Positions 1 to 7,331 of a stretch of DNA of 14,386 nucleotides are shown here, one piece after another (positions within the stretch are counted from its first letter, which is position 1; every line of letters starts with the position of its first letter). The stretch is taken from positions 1 through 14,386 of the forward strand of contig CAJUPT010000071.1 of NCBI GenBank assembly GCA_910588405.1, written 5' to 3'. Position numbers and translations under genes: made by a program. Below the pieces are notes generated by a model. The model had not been told where the DNA came from. It ran no database searches and was given only the letters and a program-made list of their open reading frames with translations. Origin of the DNA: an uncultured Lachnospiraceae bacterium. Lineage in GTDB: Bacteria; Bacillota; Clostridia; Lachnospirales; Lachnospiraceae.

Positions 1-49
1 GAATGGGCATTACAGCGGTGTTTTGTTTTCTCTGACTGTTAAAGACGGG

Positions 50-55
50 ATTATA
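50..55 (-). promoter_or_regulatory. Possible minus-strand extended -10 element
   Basis: The minus strand reads TGCTATAAT here, an extended -10 box. No good -35 hexamer lies 16-18 bases upstream. If real, it would drive a gene to the left of the window, since nothing on the minus strand in positions 1-43 can be judged. Confidence 0.25.
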
Positions 56-157
56 GCACAATCTTTTACAAAAACCACACTTTTTCGTCATGAATATGGA
101 ATCCTGAATCAGTTCAAAGGGGAAACCGGCACAGCGGCCGGCCAGGAAGGAGTATGC

Positions 158-186
158 TTGCATACGAGATACACTTATGATAGAAT
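158..186 (+). promoter_or_regulatory. Likely promoter of the DUF1599/Nmad1 gene
   Basis: TTGCAT (158-163) and TAGAAT (181-186) are separated by exactly 17 bases, a fair sigma-A type promoter. Transcription would start near 193, at the base of the first hairpin of the cluster described next. The mRNA of the gene at 404 would then carry a structured leader of about 210 nt. The call rests on hexamer match and spacing only. Confidence 0.45.
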
Positions 187-191
187 AAATA

Positions 192-302
192 AGAATCTGC
201 CTTTGGCAGATTCTCCGCCTGCGGCGGGTCGCCCTGGCGACATTTTACCTTTCCGCCGCACACATATTACACTTAGCGAGGTTTTTTCGAGCTTAGTGTA
301 AT
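192..302 (+). repeat. Cluster of small inverted repeats (hairpins)
   Basis: Consecutive stem-loops sit almost head to tail: AGAATCTGCC/GGCAGATTCT (192-201 with 205-214, perfect 10 bp, loop TTT); CCGCC/GGCGG (215-219 with 223-227); TCGCC/GGCGA (229-233 with 236-240); and ATTACACT/AGTGTAAT (266-273 with 295-302), which continues after one mismatch into AGC/GCT. A small GCCC-GGA-GGGC stem followed by TTTT lies at 326-340. An open frame at 23-301 crosses these palindromes, has no ribosome binding site and resembles nothing I know, so I do not call it a gene. The cluster could be a structured leader RNA or a mosaic of dispersed palindromic repeats. Confidence 0.5.
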
Positions 303-341
303 AGCGTACAACGTAGTGCGATCCTGCCCGGAGGGCTTTTG

Positions 342-378
342 ATATCATAGGGAAGTTCGTCGAACTTTCCTATGATAT
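342..378 (+). repeat. 37-bp palindromic repeat, copy 1
   Basis: The arms 342-357 and 363-378 pair over 16 bp with a single G-U wobble around the 5-base loop CGTCG. The copy lies 25 bases upstream of the start codon at 404 and so is probably in the 5' leader of that mRNA. Its first 36 bases match 29 of 36 bases at 5371-5406 without gaps, which makes it a dispersed genomic repeat rather than a gene-specific structure. It is not followed by a T-run, so it is a poor candidate for an intrinsic terminator. Confidence 0.65.
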
Positions 379-403
379 AAAGAAAAATATACAGGAGAAT
401 ACC

Positions 404-1000
404 ATGGAATCCCTTTTGTTCAATCAGTTTGACCAAATATTAGATTACTGTTTTCGCTTATTCAAAAGCAAAAACACCGACTACGGCCCCACATGGCTGT
501 TATACCGCTATTCCTCTCTCAATGACGAAATCTGGCGAAAAGCAAAGCGAATCCGCACCCTGGAAGAACACCATGACCAGGCCTGTATCCCGGAAGGGAG
601 AGACGTGGAGTATGTGGGTATTATCAATTACTGCATTATGTTTCTGATCAAGCTGGACACGCTGCCCGGGATTCCTTCCAACGAGGATCTCACCAATGAT
701 CTGGCAGTACTGGACGGAATTGATGAGGCCGATATTTTCAAGGCATACCAGACCCGGATCACAGCGGTAAAAGACCTTCTGGTCAGAAAAAACACCGATT
801 ACGGCGATGCATGGAGAAGCATGTCTCTCACCTCCATGACTGACCAGATCATTATCCGGGTATACCGGATCAGGAAAATACTGTCAAATCAGGGTGAATG
901 CGCCGTATCGGAGGGCATTGACGCACAGCTGCATGATATGATTAATTATTGTATTTTTGCGCTGATTAAGATGGAGAGCGGCCTGATTTTTAACAGATAA
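404..1000 (+). CDS. Tandem DUF1599 (Nmad1) domain protein
   Basis: This 198-residue protein is built from two copies of one domain. Copy 1 has KSKNTDYGPTW near residues 21-31, SLNDEIWRKAKRI near 38-50 and INYCIMFLIK near 74-83. Copy 2 repeats these as RKNTDYGDAW (128-137), SMTDQIIIRVYRI (144-156) and INYCIFALIKM (180-190). The NTDYG-x-x-W and EG-x-D-x(6,7)-INYC motifs are typical of DUF1599, also called nucleotide modification associated domain 1. The family has been linked by comparative genomics to modified-nucleotide metabolism, but no reaction is established as far as I know. The protein is cytoplasmic, with no signal peptide or membrane segment. Start codon 404 is preceded by AGGAG (392-396). 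The gene stands alone between its promoter/hairpin leader and a strong terminator, so context adds nothing on substrate. The family call is confident and the role is not known. Confidence 0.85.
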   Translation: MESLLFNQFDQILDYCFRLFKSKNTDYGPTWLLYRYSSLNDEIWRKAKRIRTLEEHHDQACIPEGRDVEYVGIINYCIMFLIKLDTLPGIPSNEDLTNDLAVLDGIDEADIFKAYQTRITAVKDLLVRKNTDYGDAWRSMSLTSMTDQIIIRVYRIRKILSNQGECAVSEGIDAQLHDMINYCIFALIKMESGLIFNR

Positions 1001-1020
1001 TCCGTTTATGGACATATGGA

Positions 1021-1065
1021 AAAAAGGGAGACTTTCCTGTATATGGCAGGAATGTCTCCCTTTTT
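1021..1065 (+). terminator. Rho-independent terminator of the Nmad1 gene
   Basis: AAAAAGGGAGAC (1021-1032) pairs perfectly with GTCTCCCTTTTT (1054-1065). After a T-T mismatch the helix continues with TTCCTG/CAGGAA (1034-1039 with 1047-1052). The T-rich descending arm serves as the U-tract. It begins 20 bases after the stop codon. Confidence 0.85.
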
Positions 1066-1085
1066 CTGATCATGCATCCGGAGTC

Positions 1086-1113
1086 CTTCTTCCCCATATA
1101 TGGTAGGAAGAAG
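1086..1113. repeat. Inverted repeat with palindromic loop
   Basis: CTTCTTCC (1086-1093) and GGAAGAAG (1106-1113) form a perfect 8-bp stem. Its loop contains the palindrome CCATATATGG. It lies between two convergent genes. There is no U-tract next to it on either strand, although a T-rich stretch follows on the plus strand after about 20 bases. It may be a second convergent-end structure. Confidence 0.35.
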
Positions 1114-1149
1114 ATCCCCTATTATCGTCCTCATTTTTTCCTTTTTTTG

Positions 1150-1170
1150 AAAAACGCCTGATCCGCAGCG
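1150..1170 (-). terminator. Weak candidate terminator of gdhA
   Basis: On the minus strand CGCTG and CAGGCG pair with one bulged base around CGGAT and are followed at once by TTTTTC. It lies about 50 bases beyond the gdhA stop codon. The stem is short, so the call is tentative. Confidence 0.35.
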
Positions 1171-1218
1171 GTAAACCGAACGGTATGCCTTCCGGCACCG
1201 TCACCATTCCGTTTCCGT

Positions 1219-2553
1219 TTAAACGATTCCCTGCGCTTTCATGGCATCCACTACTTTCTCAAATCCGGCAATATTCGCTCCGGCCACATAGTTTCCGGCC
1301 ACGCCGTAACGCTCAGCCGCATCGGCTGCCTTACGGTAAATGTCTTTCATAATTCCTTTCAGCTTCTCGTCCACTTCCTCAAAGCTCCAGCTCAGCCGCA
1401 TGCTGTTCTGGCTCATCTCCAGCGCGGATGTGGCCACGCCGCCTGCATTGGCAGCTTTGCCGGGCATAAACATTATGCCGTTTTCCTGAATATAATCTGT
1501 CGCTTCTCTGGTGGTCGGCATATTCGCGCCCTCGGCAACAGCGATACAGCCGTTTGCTTTCAGCGCTTTCGCATCTTCCAGACCAAGTTCGTTCTGGGTT
1601 GCGCAGGGCAATGCGATATCACAGGCGATCGTCCATACGCCTTTCCCGTCCGTATAAGAAGCGGAAGCTACCTGATCGGCATATTCTTTGATTCTTCCCC
1701 GTTTCACTTCCTTGATCTCTTTCACAAGATCCAGCTTGATGCCCTCGGGATCATATACATAGCCGTTAGAATCGCTCATGGCCACAACCTTCGCGCCTAA
1801 CTGCTGCGCCTTCTCCACCGCGTAGATGGCTACGTTTCCGGAACCGGAAACCACCACGGTCTTGCCTGCCAGGCTCTGGCCGTTATGGGTCAGCATCTCA
1901 TCGAGGATGTATACAAGGCCATAGCCCGTCGCCTGGGTACGCACCAGAGAACCGCCGTAATTTAAGCCCTTGCCGGTGAGAACGCCCTCATACAGGCCGG
2001 TCAGTCTCTTATACTGGCCGTACAGAAAGCCGATCTCTCTGCCGCCCACGCCGATATCGCCGGCGGGAACATCCTGATCCGCGCCGATGTATTTGCTCAG
2101 CTCCGTCATAAAGCTCTGGCAGAATGCCATCACCTCTCTGTCTGACTTGCCCTTGGGATCAAAATTAGAACCGCCCTTGCCGCCGCCGATGGGCAGGCCG
2201 GTCAGGGAATTTTTGAAAATCTGCTCGAAGCCTAAGAATTTTAAGATACCCTGGTTTACGGAAGGATGGAAGCGGAGGCCGCCCTTGTAAGGCCCGATGG
2301 CGCTGTTAAACTGCACCCGGTAGCCCTTGTTTACCTGAACCTGGCCTTTGTCGTCCACCCAGGGCACCCGGAAGGAGATGATCCGCTCAGGCTCCACCAG
2401 CCGCTCTAAAAGACCCATGGCCCTGTATTCCTTCTCATTCGCATCTATCACCAGCTTTAAGGAGTCTAAAACCTCCTTGACAGCCTGGTGAAACTCCGGC
2501 TCGCCCGGATTCTGCTCCACAACTCTTGCGTAAATTTCGTCCGTATATGACAT
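1219..2553 (-). CDS. gdhA: NADP-type glutamate dehydrogenase
   Basis: This 444-residue enzyme interconverts 2-oxoglutarate plus ammonia and L-glutamate, the main ammonia-assimilation step or, in reverse, glutamate catabolism. It is cytoplasmic and the family forms homohexamers. The catalytic domain shows the family core: IGPYKGGLRF (K90), K114, PIGGGKGGSNFDP with catalytic K126, and PAGDIGVG with catalytic D166. The dinucleotide domain has SGSGNVA (236-242), then MSDSNG (259-264). The Ser-Asp-Ser after the second strand is usual in NADP enzymes, so NADP is inferred. I start at 2553 because GGAGG lies seven bases upstream and MSYTDEIYA matches the usual N-terminus. The frame stays open to an ATG at 2697, but that extension has a poor ribosome site and is not family sequence. 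A good promoter 160 bases upstream makes it a single-gene unit. Confidence 0.96.
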   Translation of the reverse strand: MSYTDEIYARVVEQNPGEPEFHQAVKEVLDSLKLVIDANEKEYRAMGLLERLVEPERIISFRVPWVDDKGQVQVNKGYRVQFNSAIGPYKGGLRFHPSVNQGILKFLGFEQIFKNSLTGLPIGGGKGGSNFDPKGKSDREVMAFCQSFMTELSKYIGADQDVPAGDIGVGGREIGFLYGQYKRLTGLYEGVLTGKGLNYGGSLVRTQATGYGLVYILDEMLTHNGQSLAGKTVVVSGSGNVAIYAVEKAQQLGAKVVAMSDSNGYVYDPEGIKLDLVKEIKEVKRGRIKEYADQVASASYTDGKGVWTIACDIALPCATQNELGLEDAKALKANGCIAVAEGANMPTTREATDYIQENGIMFMPGKAANAGGVATSALEMSQNSMRLSWSFEEVDEKLKGIMKDIYRKAADAAERYGVAGNYVAGANIAGFEKVVDAMKAQGIV

Positions 2554-2720
2554 GATTTTTCCTCCATCTGCGCTTCTTCGCGCCATAATTTCTCGTTTCC
2601 CGACGCTTTTTGCGCGCCGGCCGGAAAGTAACAAAGAAGCATTTCCAAATCCTGCCTGATTGGATAACCGGTCGCATCGGACGACACTCCTTCGCATTTC
2701 CCTGAAAACTGACGCATTAT

Positions 2721-2749
2721 ATTATACACACATACTGCGCATTGGTAAA
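2721..2749 (-). promoter_or_regulatory. Promoter of gdhA
   Basis: On the minus strand TTTACC (2749-2744) and TATAAT (2726-2721) are 17 bases apart. Transcription should start near 2714, giving a leader of about 160 nt before the gdhA start codon. I found no riboswitch signature I recognise in the leader. Such a length leaves room for attenuation or translational control. Confidence 0.7.
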
Positions 2750-2830
2750 GTGTTTCAGGAAAATTTTCATCGTATTTTTTCGCATTTCACGGCATGTTTT
2801 TTCAGGGATTTGCAAAACCCCTGCCGCAGA

Positions 2831-5200
2831 TCAAATCATTTTCCGGTTCCTGGCCTCGTTTACCGCCGCTGTCTTGCCATTCACGCCCAGCTTCCGGCAT
2901 GTCTCCCGGCTGTGGTATTTCACGGTGCTCGGGGAGATTTTAAGCGATTTTGCGATCTGTTCCGTGGAGCAGCCCTCCGCCTGCAGGCGCAGGATTTTCA
3001 GCGCATTTTCCGGGAGGACGATCTCTCCTTTTCCCTTCTTTTTCAAATAGGCGGGATAATATGCCGCCATCCGCCTGCACTCGGCGAATACCTGCGCTTT
3101 AAAGGAGGCATCCTGAAAGACGAAGGGCTCTGCCTCCAGCAGCTCCAGCACCGCACCCCCTTCACGGGAAAGCAGCCTGACAAAATGATAGGATTCCGCC
3201 TGGGTAATGCAGGCCTGCAGGGTGTCCTTCCATTCTCCCGCGCCCATCCGGCGGCGAAGGATCGCCGACAGCAGCAGAACCTCCATGCGGATATAAATCC
3301 GCTGCTGCTGCTCGGCATAATAGGACAGCTTCTGCAGCAGGCCGTAAGCTTTCTGATTTTTTCCTTCCTGTATGTAAACACGGATTTTTGTCAGATACCG
3401 CAGCCGCTCCAGGCTGCAGAAATCCTCATTTTCATTGGGCGCTTCCCTCATCCACTCCTCGATCTCCGTCCGTTTGCCCAGATAAAGGTCATAACGGCAC
3501 CGCACAGCCCGCAGGTTCGGCAGAAGGCGGGGAATTTCCTCCCTCGCGCTGCGCTCAAAATCCCCCAGCATTTCCAGGGCGTCCCCCATCTGTCCGCTGA
3601 AAACCGACAGCCAGGACAACAGCCCGACCGCCACAAAGCATTGCTCCTTTTTGCCGCCGCTCTCCGCCTGCAGCCGCCCCTTTTGCGCAAGGGCGGCAAT
3701 CTCATAGCTGTCCCCGCCCTTTTCAAAAAAGCTTTCCGCCAGCGCCAAGCTGACCAGCCCTTTGCCGTATTTTCCCAGCACAAACTCGACCACCCTGCCG
3801 ATGCCGGTGGCCAGCTCCCGGTCTTTTTTGCTCCACTCGCAAAAGTCCTTCCCGCCGTTCATCATGGAAGGAAGGTTCGAGGTGACGGAAAATTCCGGCA
3901 GAGCCACCCTCCAGTCCGCCAGCAAAACGCCGGCATTTTTCAAAATGTCCACCAGCCCCACCACCCCTCTGTGTGGCAGGGCGATATCCAGATACAAAAG
4001 CATGCTTCTGATCTCCCGCTTTGCGCCCTGGGACTGCCTCTGTCCGTATTCCTCCAGGGCACGATACCAGCGCTCGCTCTCCTCCCGGTTCATCAGCATG
4101 GACTGGAGCATGCTCATGCCCGCCATCAGAACAGGATTTTCGGCGATCCGCTCCTCTGGCAGCGCAAAATAATATTTTCGCAGTTCAAAATACTGTCCGG
4201 CAGCGGGGTTCTGCCTTGCGCTGGCGATCAGGACCCGGATAATGCCCTCCTGGTTTTCGCAGACCGCATACATCTTAACCGCCTCTGACAGTTCTCCTCT
4301 GATCTCGTACATATGCCCCGCATGGTAGTAGAGCTGATCCACCTGCTCCTTCGAGCAGCACCGGGTCAGCCGTTTCCGCATAGAGCGCCTGACGACGAGC
4401 CGGAACTGGTACACGCCCTCTGTTTCCGTGAGAAAATCTCCCACCTCCCCGACCCTGCCTAACATCCGCTCCACGTCATTCCTGCCGGTGATCATTCTGG
4501 CCATTCCCAGATCGAAGCGATCCACCACCGACAGCTCCATAATAAACTCCTGCAGCTCCATATCCCACTGGTCATATACATGGGTTTCCAGATAATTCCA
4601 TATATCCTCCGTGGCCTGCTCCAGATCTCCGCGGGCCAGCGCCACGATGCGCAAGACAAGGGGATTGCCCTCCACGGCTTCCCACAGCCAGTCCGCAGTC
4701 TCCCGGGGAAGGCACAGATTCCATTTCTCAAAATACTGATCCTGCTCCTTACGGCCAAGACGCAAATCCTTTTCCCTGATCAGCAGAAATCCATAGCGGA
4801 CATGAAGGGACATCAGCCACCTGGGCACCTTACACCGGGAAATCAGGATCAGCCACACATCCTGCCGCCCCAGCAGCTTTTCCAGCAATACCGCGCAGGC
4901 CTCACGCATCTGCCCGGCAGTCACCTCATGGAGGTCGTCGAGGATTACCGTCTGCAGTTTGCCGTCCGCCGGAATCCTGATCTGCTCCGGGCCTGTCCGG
5001 GCCGCCGAAAAATAATGATACTTCCCGCCTCCCAGCAGATTCTCCACGAGAGCCGTCTTTCCGATTCCCGTCACGCCATACAGATAAACTGCCTGCCTGT
5101 TGCTCTGAGCCAGTTTCCATTTCCCCGCCGCCTCCCTGGGACGAATATAGGTTTCATCTGCCATGCGCGACTTTTGTTTTTTTCCGCCGGTCTTTCCCAT
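2831..5200 (-). CDS. Large ATP-binding LuxR-type (LAL/MalT-like STAND) regulator
   Basis: This 789-residue regulator has the three-part layout of the LAL/MalT family. First is an N-terminal STAND ATPase with a Walker A motif GVTGIGKT (42-49) and a Walker B strand VILDDLHE (85-92). Next is a long helical middle of roughly 300-700, rich in tetratricopeptide-like helix pairs. Last is a LuxR DNA-binding domain (about 728-785, ILRLQAEGCSTEQIAKSLKI then SPSTVKYHSRETCRKLGV). Members are nucleotide-dependent activators that oligomerise when the helical domain senses an inducer. Neither the inducer nor the targets can be read here. Start 5200 is set by AAAGGAGG eight bases upstream. The gene ends 277 bases before the gdhA start codon, and gdhA has its own promoter, so co-transcription is not needed. 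The surface-protein gene upstream ends in a terminator. I saw no clear promoter for the regulator itself. Confidence 0.9.
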   Translation of the reverse strand: MGKTGGKKQKSRMADETYIRPREAAGKWKLAQSNRQAVYLYGVTGIGKTALVENLLGGGKYHYFSAARTGPEQIRIPADGKLQTVILDDLHEVTAGQMREACAVLLEKLLGRQDVWLILISRCKVPRWLMSLHVRYGFLLIREKDLRLGRKEQDQYFEKWNLCLPRETADWLWEAVEGNPLVLRIVALARGDLEQATEDIWNYLETHVYDQWDMELQEFIMELSVVDRFDLGMARMITGRNDVERMLGRVGEVGDFLTETEGVYQFRLVVRRSMRKRLTRCCSKEQVDQLYYHAGHMYEIRGELSEAVKMYAVCENQEGIIRVLIASARQNPAAGQYFELRKYYFALPEERIAENPVLMAGMSMLQSMLMNREESERWYRALEEYGQRQSQGAKREIRSMLLYLDIALPHRGVVGLVDILKNAGVLLADWRVALPEFSVTSNLPSMMNGGKDFCEWSKKDRELATGIGRVVEFVLGKYGKGLVSLALAESFFEKGGDSYEIAALAQKGRLQAESGGKKEQCFVAVGLLSWLSVFSGQMGDALEMLGDFERSAREEIPRLLPNLRAVRCRYDLYLGKRTEIEEWMREAPNENEDFCSLERLRYLTKIRVYIQEGKNQKAYGLLQKLSYYAEQQQRIYIRMEVLLLSAILRRRMGAGEWKDTLQACITQAESYHFVRLLSREGGAVLELLEAEPFVFQDASFKAQVFAECRRMAAYYPAYLKKKGKGEIVLPENALKILRLQAEGCSTEQIAKSLKISPSTVKYHSRETCRKLGVNGKTAAVNEARNRKMI

Positions 5201-5370
5201 CCCTGACGCCTCCTTTCTAAATTTAGTTCCGCAACTCCCCTCCCGGGGCTTATCCGGTCCGTTGCTGTTTTTTCATAGCTCACTTGACACTGCCCGCGCC
5301 TGCTTTGTTCATTGTGAGTGAAATACCCTGCGGCAGCCGCCAAATGCCCATATAAATACGAAACGTTTTC

Positions 5371-5407
5371 ATCTCATCGGGAGGTTCGAAGGACTTTCCT
5401 GTGATAC
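5371..5407 (+). repeat. 37-bp palindromic repeat, copy 2 (degenerate)
   Basis: Positions 5371-5406 align without gaps to 342-377 with 29 of 36 bases identical. The inner bases GGGA-GTTCG and ACTTTCCT are kept. Several changes turn Watson-Crick pairs into G-U pairs, so a weaker hairpin can still form on the plus-strand transcript. It lies just beyond the terminator of the surface-protein gene and upstream of the LAL regulator. Confidence 0.55.
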
Positions 5408-5408
5408 G

Positions 5409-5443
5409 AAAAGACAGCCCTGCGGTTACTGTCCCGCAAGGCT
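5409..5443 (-). terminator. Rho-independent terminator of the surface-protein gene
   Basis: On the minus strand AGCCTTGCGG (5443-5434) pairs with CCGCAGGGCT (5425-5416) over 10 bp with one G-U pair and an 8-base loop. GTCTTTTCG follows. It lies 15 bases past the stop codon. Confidence 0.75.
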
Positions 5444-5458
5444 GACATTCGGCATATA

Positions 5459-6976
5459 TTACTGTCTGCCCCGGCCGGCTTTCAGCCGCAGGGCAGCCAG
5501 GCACAGCGCCGCCGCTGACGAAATGGCACAGGCCGCCCAAAGTCCGGTGCTGTCCCGGTCGCCGGTATAGGGGCTGGCGTCCAGCACTTTTGTCCCTGTA
5601 TTGTCCGTGCTGTCCGAAGCGGCAGCCGATTCCGTCTCGGTCTCCGTTTCGGGTTCACTCTCTGGCTTCCGTTCCGTATTCCGGGGTCCGGGAGAATCGT
5701 TATGCTCAGTCTTCACCTCTTCGTCGGAGCCGCCGGTATCCGGTTTCACTTCCTCCGGCGCTTCTGTTTCGGGCGCCGTCCCAGATTCCTCCTCTTTTGT
5801 CTCCTTTTCCGTCGGTTTTTCCGACTCTTCCGGCTCTTCTGTTTCGGGCGCCGTCCCAGATTCCTCCTCTTTTGTCTCCTTTTCCGTCGGTTTTTCCGAC
5901 TCTTCCGGCTCTTCTATCCATTTCAGTGTCAGATTGCCCACAATCTCATTATCAGCATCCAGAACGGTGTAATGATCGAATGATGTACCATCTTCATCCG
6001 TTGTTTTGCCGAAGCCCAAATGATATCCCAACTGCTGTATATAAGGTTCAATTCCTTTCAGCGCGCCATAAGAATACTTATCACCCATCGGTTCTTCAAC
6101 AAATGCAGGCAGATAATACACTGCAATCACAGATTCCTTATCCAGCTCAATCTGACTATACACTCTGAGGGCGCCGCCCTTTACGGTCAATTTACCGCCG
6201 CCCACAACATGCAAAAAATCAACAAGAAGGCCTCTTTCGATGATTGTCAGCTCACTGCCAGCTCCATCGACCACAATCTTCGAAGCAGCATTGCCGGATG
6301 CACCTACAGCCAGAACTTCCACCGTCACTTTCGAGCCTTTCCGGACTGTCACTTGCTCATCATCTGACCCTCCCGCAATCATTCCGTTAATCGTTACAGC
6401 CGCACCGTCAAAAATCATATGAAATTTTGGATGCGTCTCAGGGAAACCAATCCCACCTTCTAAAACAGAAGGCCGATCCCCTTCTGTTTTTACCAAAATT
6501 TCGGCCTTTTGGGACAACTCTATAAAAAACGCACGACGAGACTCCCCACTATCCGGAGCCGGATCAGTCCCTTTTATATGTACGTTTTTCAGCGTAAGCA
6601 CATAGGAATCTTCTCCCTGCTTGGTCCAGGTATAGCCGTTTCCACTGTTTTGGTCTATATTTTTTTGTTCAGCCTCCCCTAAAGTTACAGTTCCATCAAT
6701 CCTCCACAGCTCGTCTGCAGCATCTCCTCCTGTCCGGGATCCCCCCGCATCCGAAACCGTCGGCTCCTGGGGACTCTGAGAGGCGCCCTCTGCCGTCCGG
6801 ACTCCCATCATATCCAAAGCTCCCTGAGCGGCATCCTGTGTCATCTGGCCGCCGCTCACGGAGCTTTGCCCTGCCTGCCCTCCCGGATTTTGCTCTGCCA
6901 GGACCGGACAGAAAATAAAGAAACAAAACACAACAATGCTGCAGAGTATTTTGATGATTTTCCCTTTTATCTCCAT
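5459..6976 (-). CDS. Secreted, probably wall-anchored surface protein with Pro/Glu/Thr-rich stalk
   Basis: This 505-residue protein has a signal peptide (lysines at 4, 6 and 9, hydrophobic 10-26, likely cleavage after VLA27). Residues about 85-345 form a beta-rich exported domain with short repetitive strands (LTLKNVHIKG, MIFDGAAVTINGM, KIVVDGAGSELTI, KLTVKGGALRVYS), suggesting a right-handed beta-helix as in adhesins or carbohydrate-binding surface proteins. I know no specific family. A low-complexity Glu/Thr/Pro stalk follows (about 346-460), including a duplicated 25-residue unit. The C-terminus has SPYTGD (468-473), a hydrophobic segment (about 476-496) and a basic tail RLKAGRGRQ. This resembles an LPxTG sorting signal with Ser for the leading Leu, a variant seen in clostridial proteins. 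No sortase gene is in the window. Start 6976 has AGAGGA about seven bases upstream. The gene is monocistronic with its own terminator. Confidence 0.8.
   Translation of the reverse strand: MEIKGKIIKILCSIVVFCFFIFCPVLAEQNPGGQAGQSSVSGGQMTQDAAQGALDMMGVRTAEGASQSPQEPTVSDAGGSRTGGDAADELWRIDGTVTLGEAEQKNIDQNSGNGYTWTKQGEDSYVLTLKNVHIKGTDPAPDSGESRRAFFIELSQKAEILVKTEGDRPSVLEGGIGFPETHPKFHMIFDGAAVTINGMIAGGSDDEQVTVRKGSKVTVEVLAVGASGNAASKIVVDGAGSELTIIERGLLVDFLHVVGGGKLTVKGGALRVYSQIELDKESVIAVYYLPAFVEEPMGDKYSYGALKGIEPYIQQLGYHLGFGKTTDEDGTSFDHYTVLDADNEIVGNLTLKWIEEPEESEKPTEKETKEEESGTAPETEEPEESEKPTEKETKEEESGTAPETEAPEEVKPDTGGSDEEVKTEHNDSPGPRNTERKPESEPETETETESAAASDSTDNTGTKVLDASPYTGDRDSTGLWAACAISSAAALCLAALRLKAGRGRQ
5761..5915 (-). 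repeat. Perfect 75-bp tandem duplication in the surface-protein stalk
   Basis: Bases 5761-5840 are identical to 5836-5915, a 75-bp period that encodes the same 25 residues twice (unit begins EEPEESEKPTEK and ends SGTAPET). Near-identity also extends a few bases to the left. Perfect identity at silent positions points to recent duplication by slippage or unequal exchange, so stalk length probably varies between strains. Confidence 0.9.
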
Positions 6977-7196
6977 ACTTCATCCTCTCATCCATATTAC
7001 TTAGAATTCCTTAGAATTTTTCCGGTTTTCCCCGGACATATCTGAAATCCAAACCCTTTCCGGCGGCTGTAGATTTTCAGACATATTTCTATTTATATTA
7101 ACAGAAAAAAAGGAAAAAAGGAACTGACCAAAAGGATAGTATTGAAATTTCGTATCATTTATTTTGTCTGAAAAATTTCCCCGACAGCATAAAATT
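6977..7196. other. Non-coding gap upstream of the surface-protein gene
   Basis: No gene is supported here. Visible structure: a direct repeat TTAGAATT at 7001-7008 and 7011-7018, just before the surface-protein gene; an imperfect inverted repeat (7037-7049 with 7072-7086, arms CATATCTGAAATC and GATTTTCAGACATAT); and a purine-rich run at 7103-7120 (a pyrimidine tract on the minus strand). AT-rich -10-like boxes occur on the minus strand, but none has a convincing -35 at the right distance, so I do not name a promoter. Confidence 0.4.
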
Positions 7197-7243
7197 AGGG
7201 ATAAATCAACCGGCCTTTCCGTGGCTTTCCTGATTTTATCCCT
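7197..7243 (-). terminator. Inverted repeat, candidate terminator downstream of sigK
   Basis: AGGGATAAATCA (7197-7208) and TGATTTTATCCCT (7231-7243) are inverted copies that differ by one inserted base. On the minus strand the stem is followed by AATTTTATGC, on the plus strand by GTTTTGCCC. It lies about 90 bases beyond the sigK stop codon and before the surface-protein gene. The short U-runs make terminator function likely but not certain. Confidence 0.5.
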
Positions 7244-7331
7244 GTTTTGCCCCTCCCGCACCAGGCATTATCCCTGCGCCGCGCGCCCCTGCTCCGCGCT
7301 TTATCTATGCATTATTCTGCCTTATCCTGTC

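Noticed and set aside
23..301. 92-codon open frame at the left edge
   Set aside because: It runs through several perfect palindromes, has no ribosome site and looks like no protein. The DNA is better explained as structured non-coding sequence.
2691..2788. 10-base direct repeat TTCGCATTTC (2691-2700 and 2779-2788) flanking the gdhA promoter
   Set aside because: It is short, has no symmetry, and is placed inconsistently relative to the promoter. Chance is a sufficient explanation.
2660..4288. 542-codon open frame on the plus strand
   Set aside because: It is antisense to the LAL regulator, has no ribosome binding site or recognisable domain, and arises from the base composition of the real gene.
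5761..5915. Direct repeats considered as a CRISPR array
   Set aside because: There are only two copies, in direct contact without spacers, and both are in frame within a coding region.
5601..5983. Serine- or arginine-rich plus-strand frames over the stalk of the surface protein
   Set aside because: They are shadows of the low-complexity, duplicated Glu/Thr/Pro coding sequence on the minus strand.
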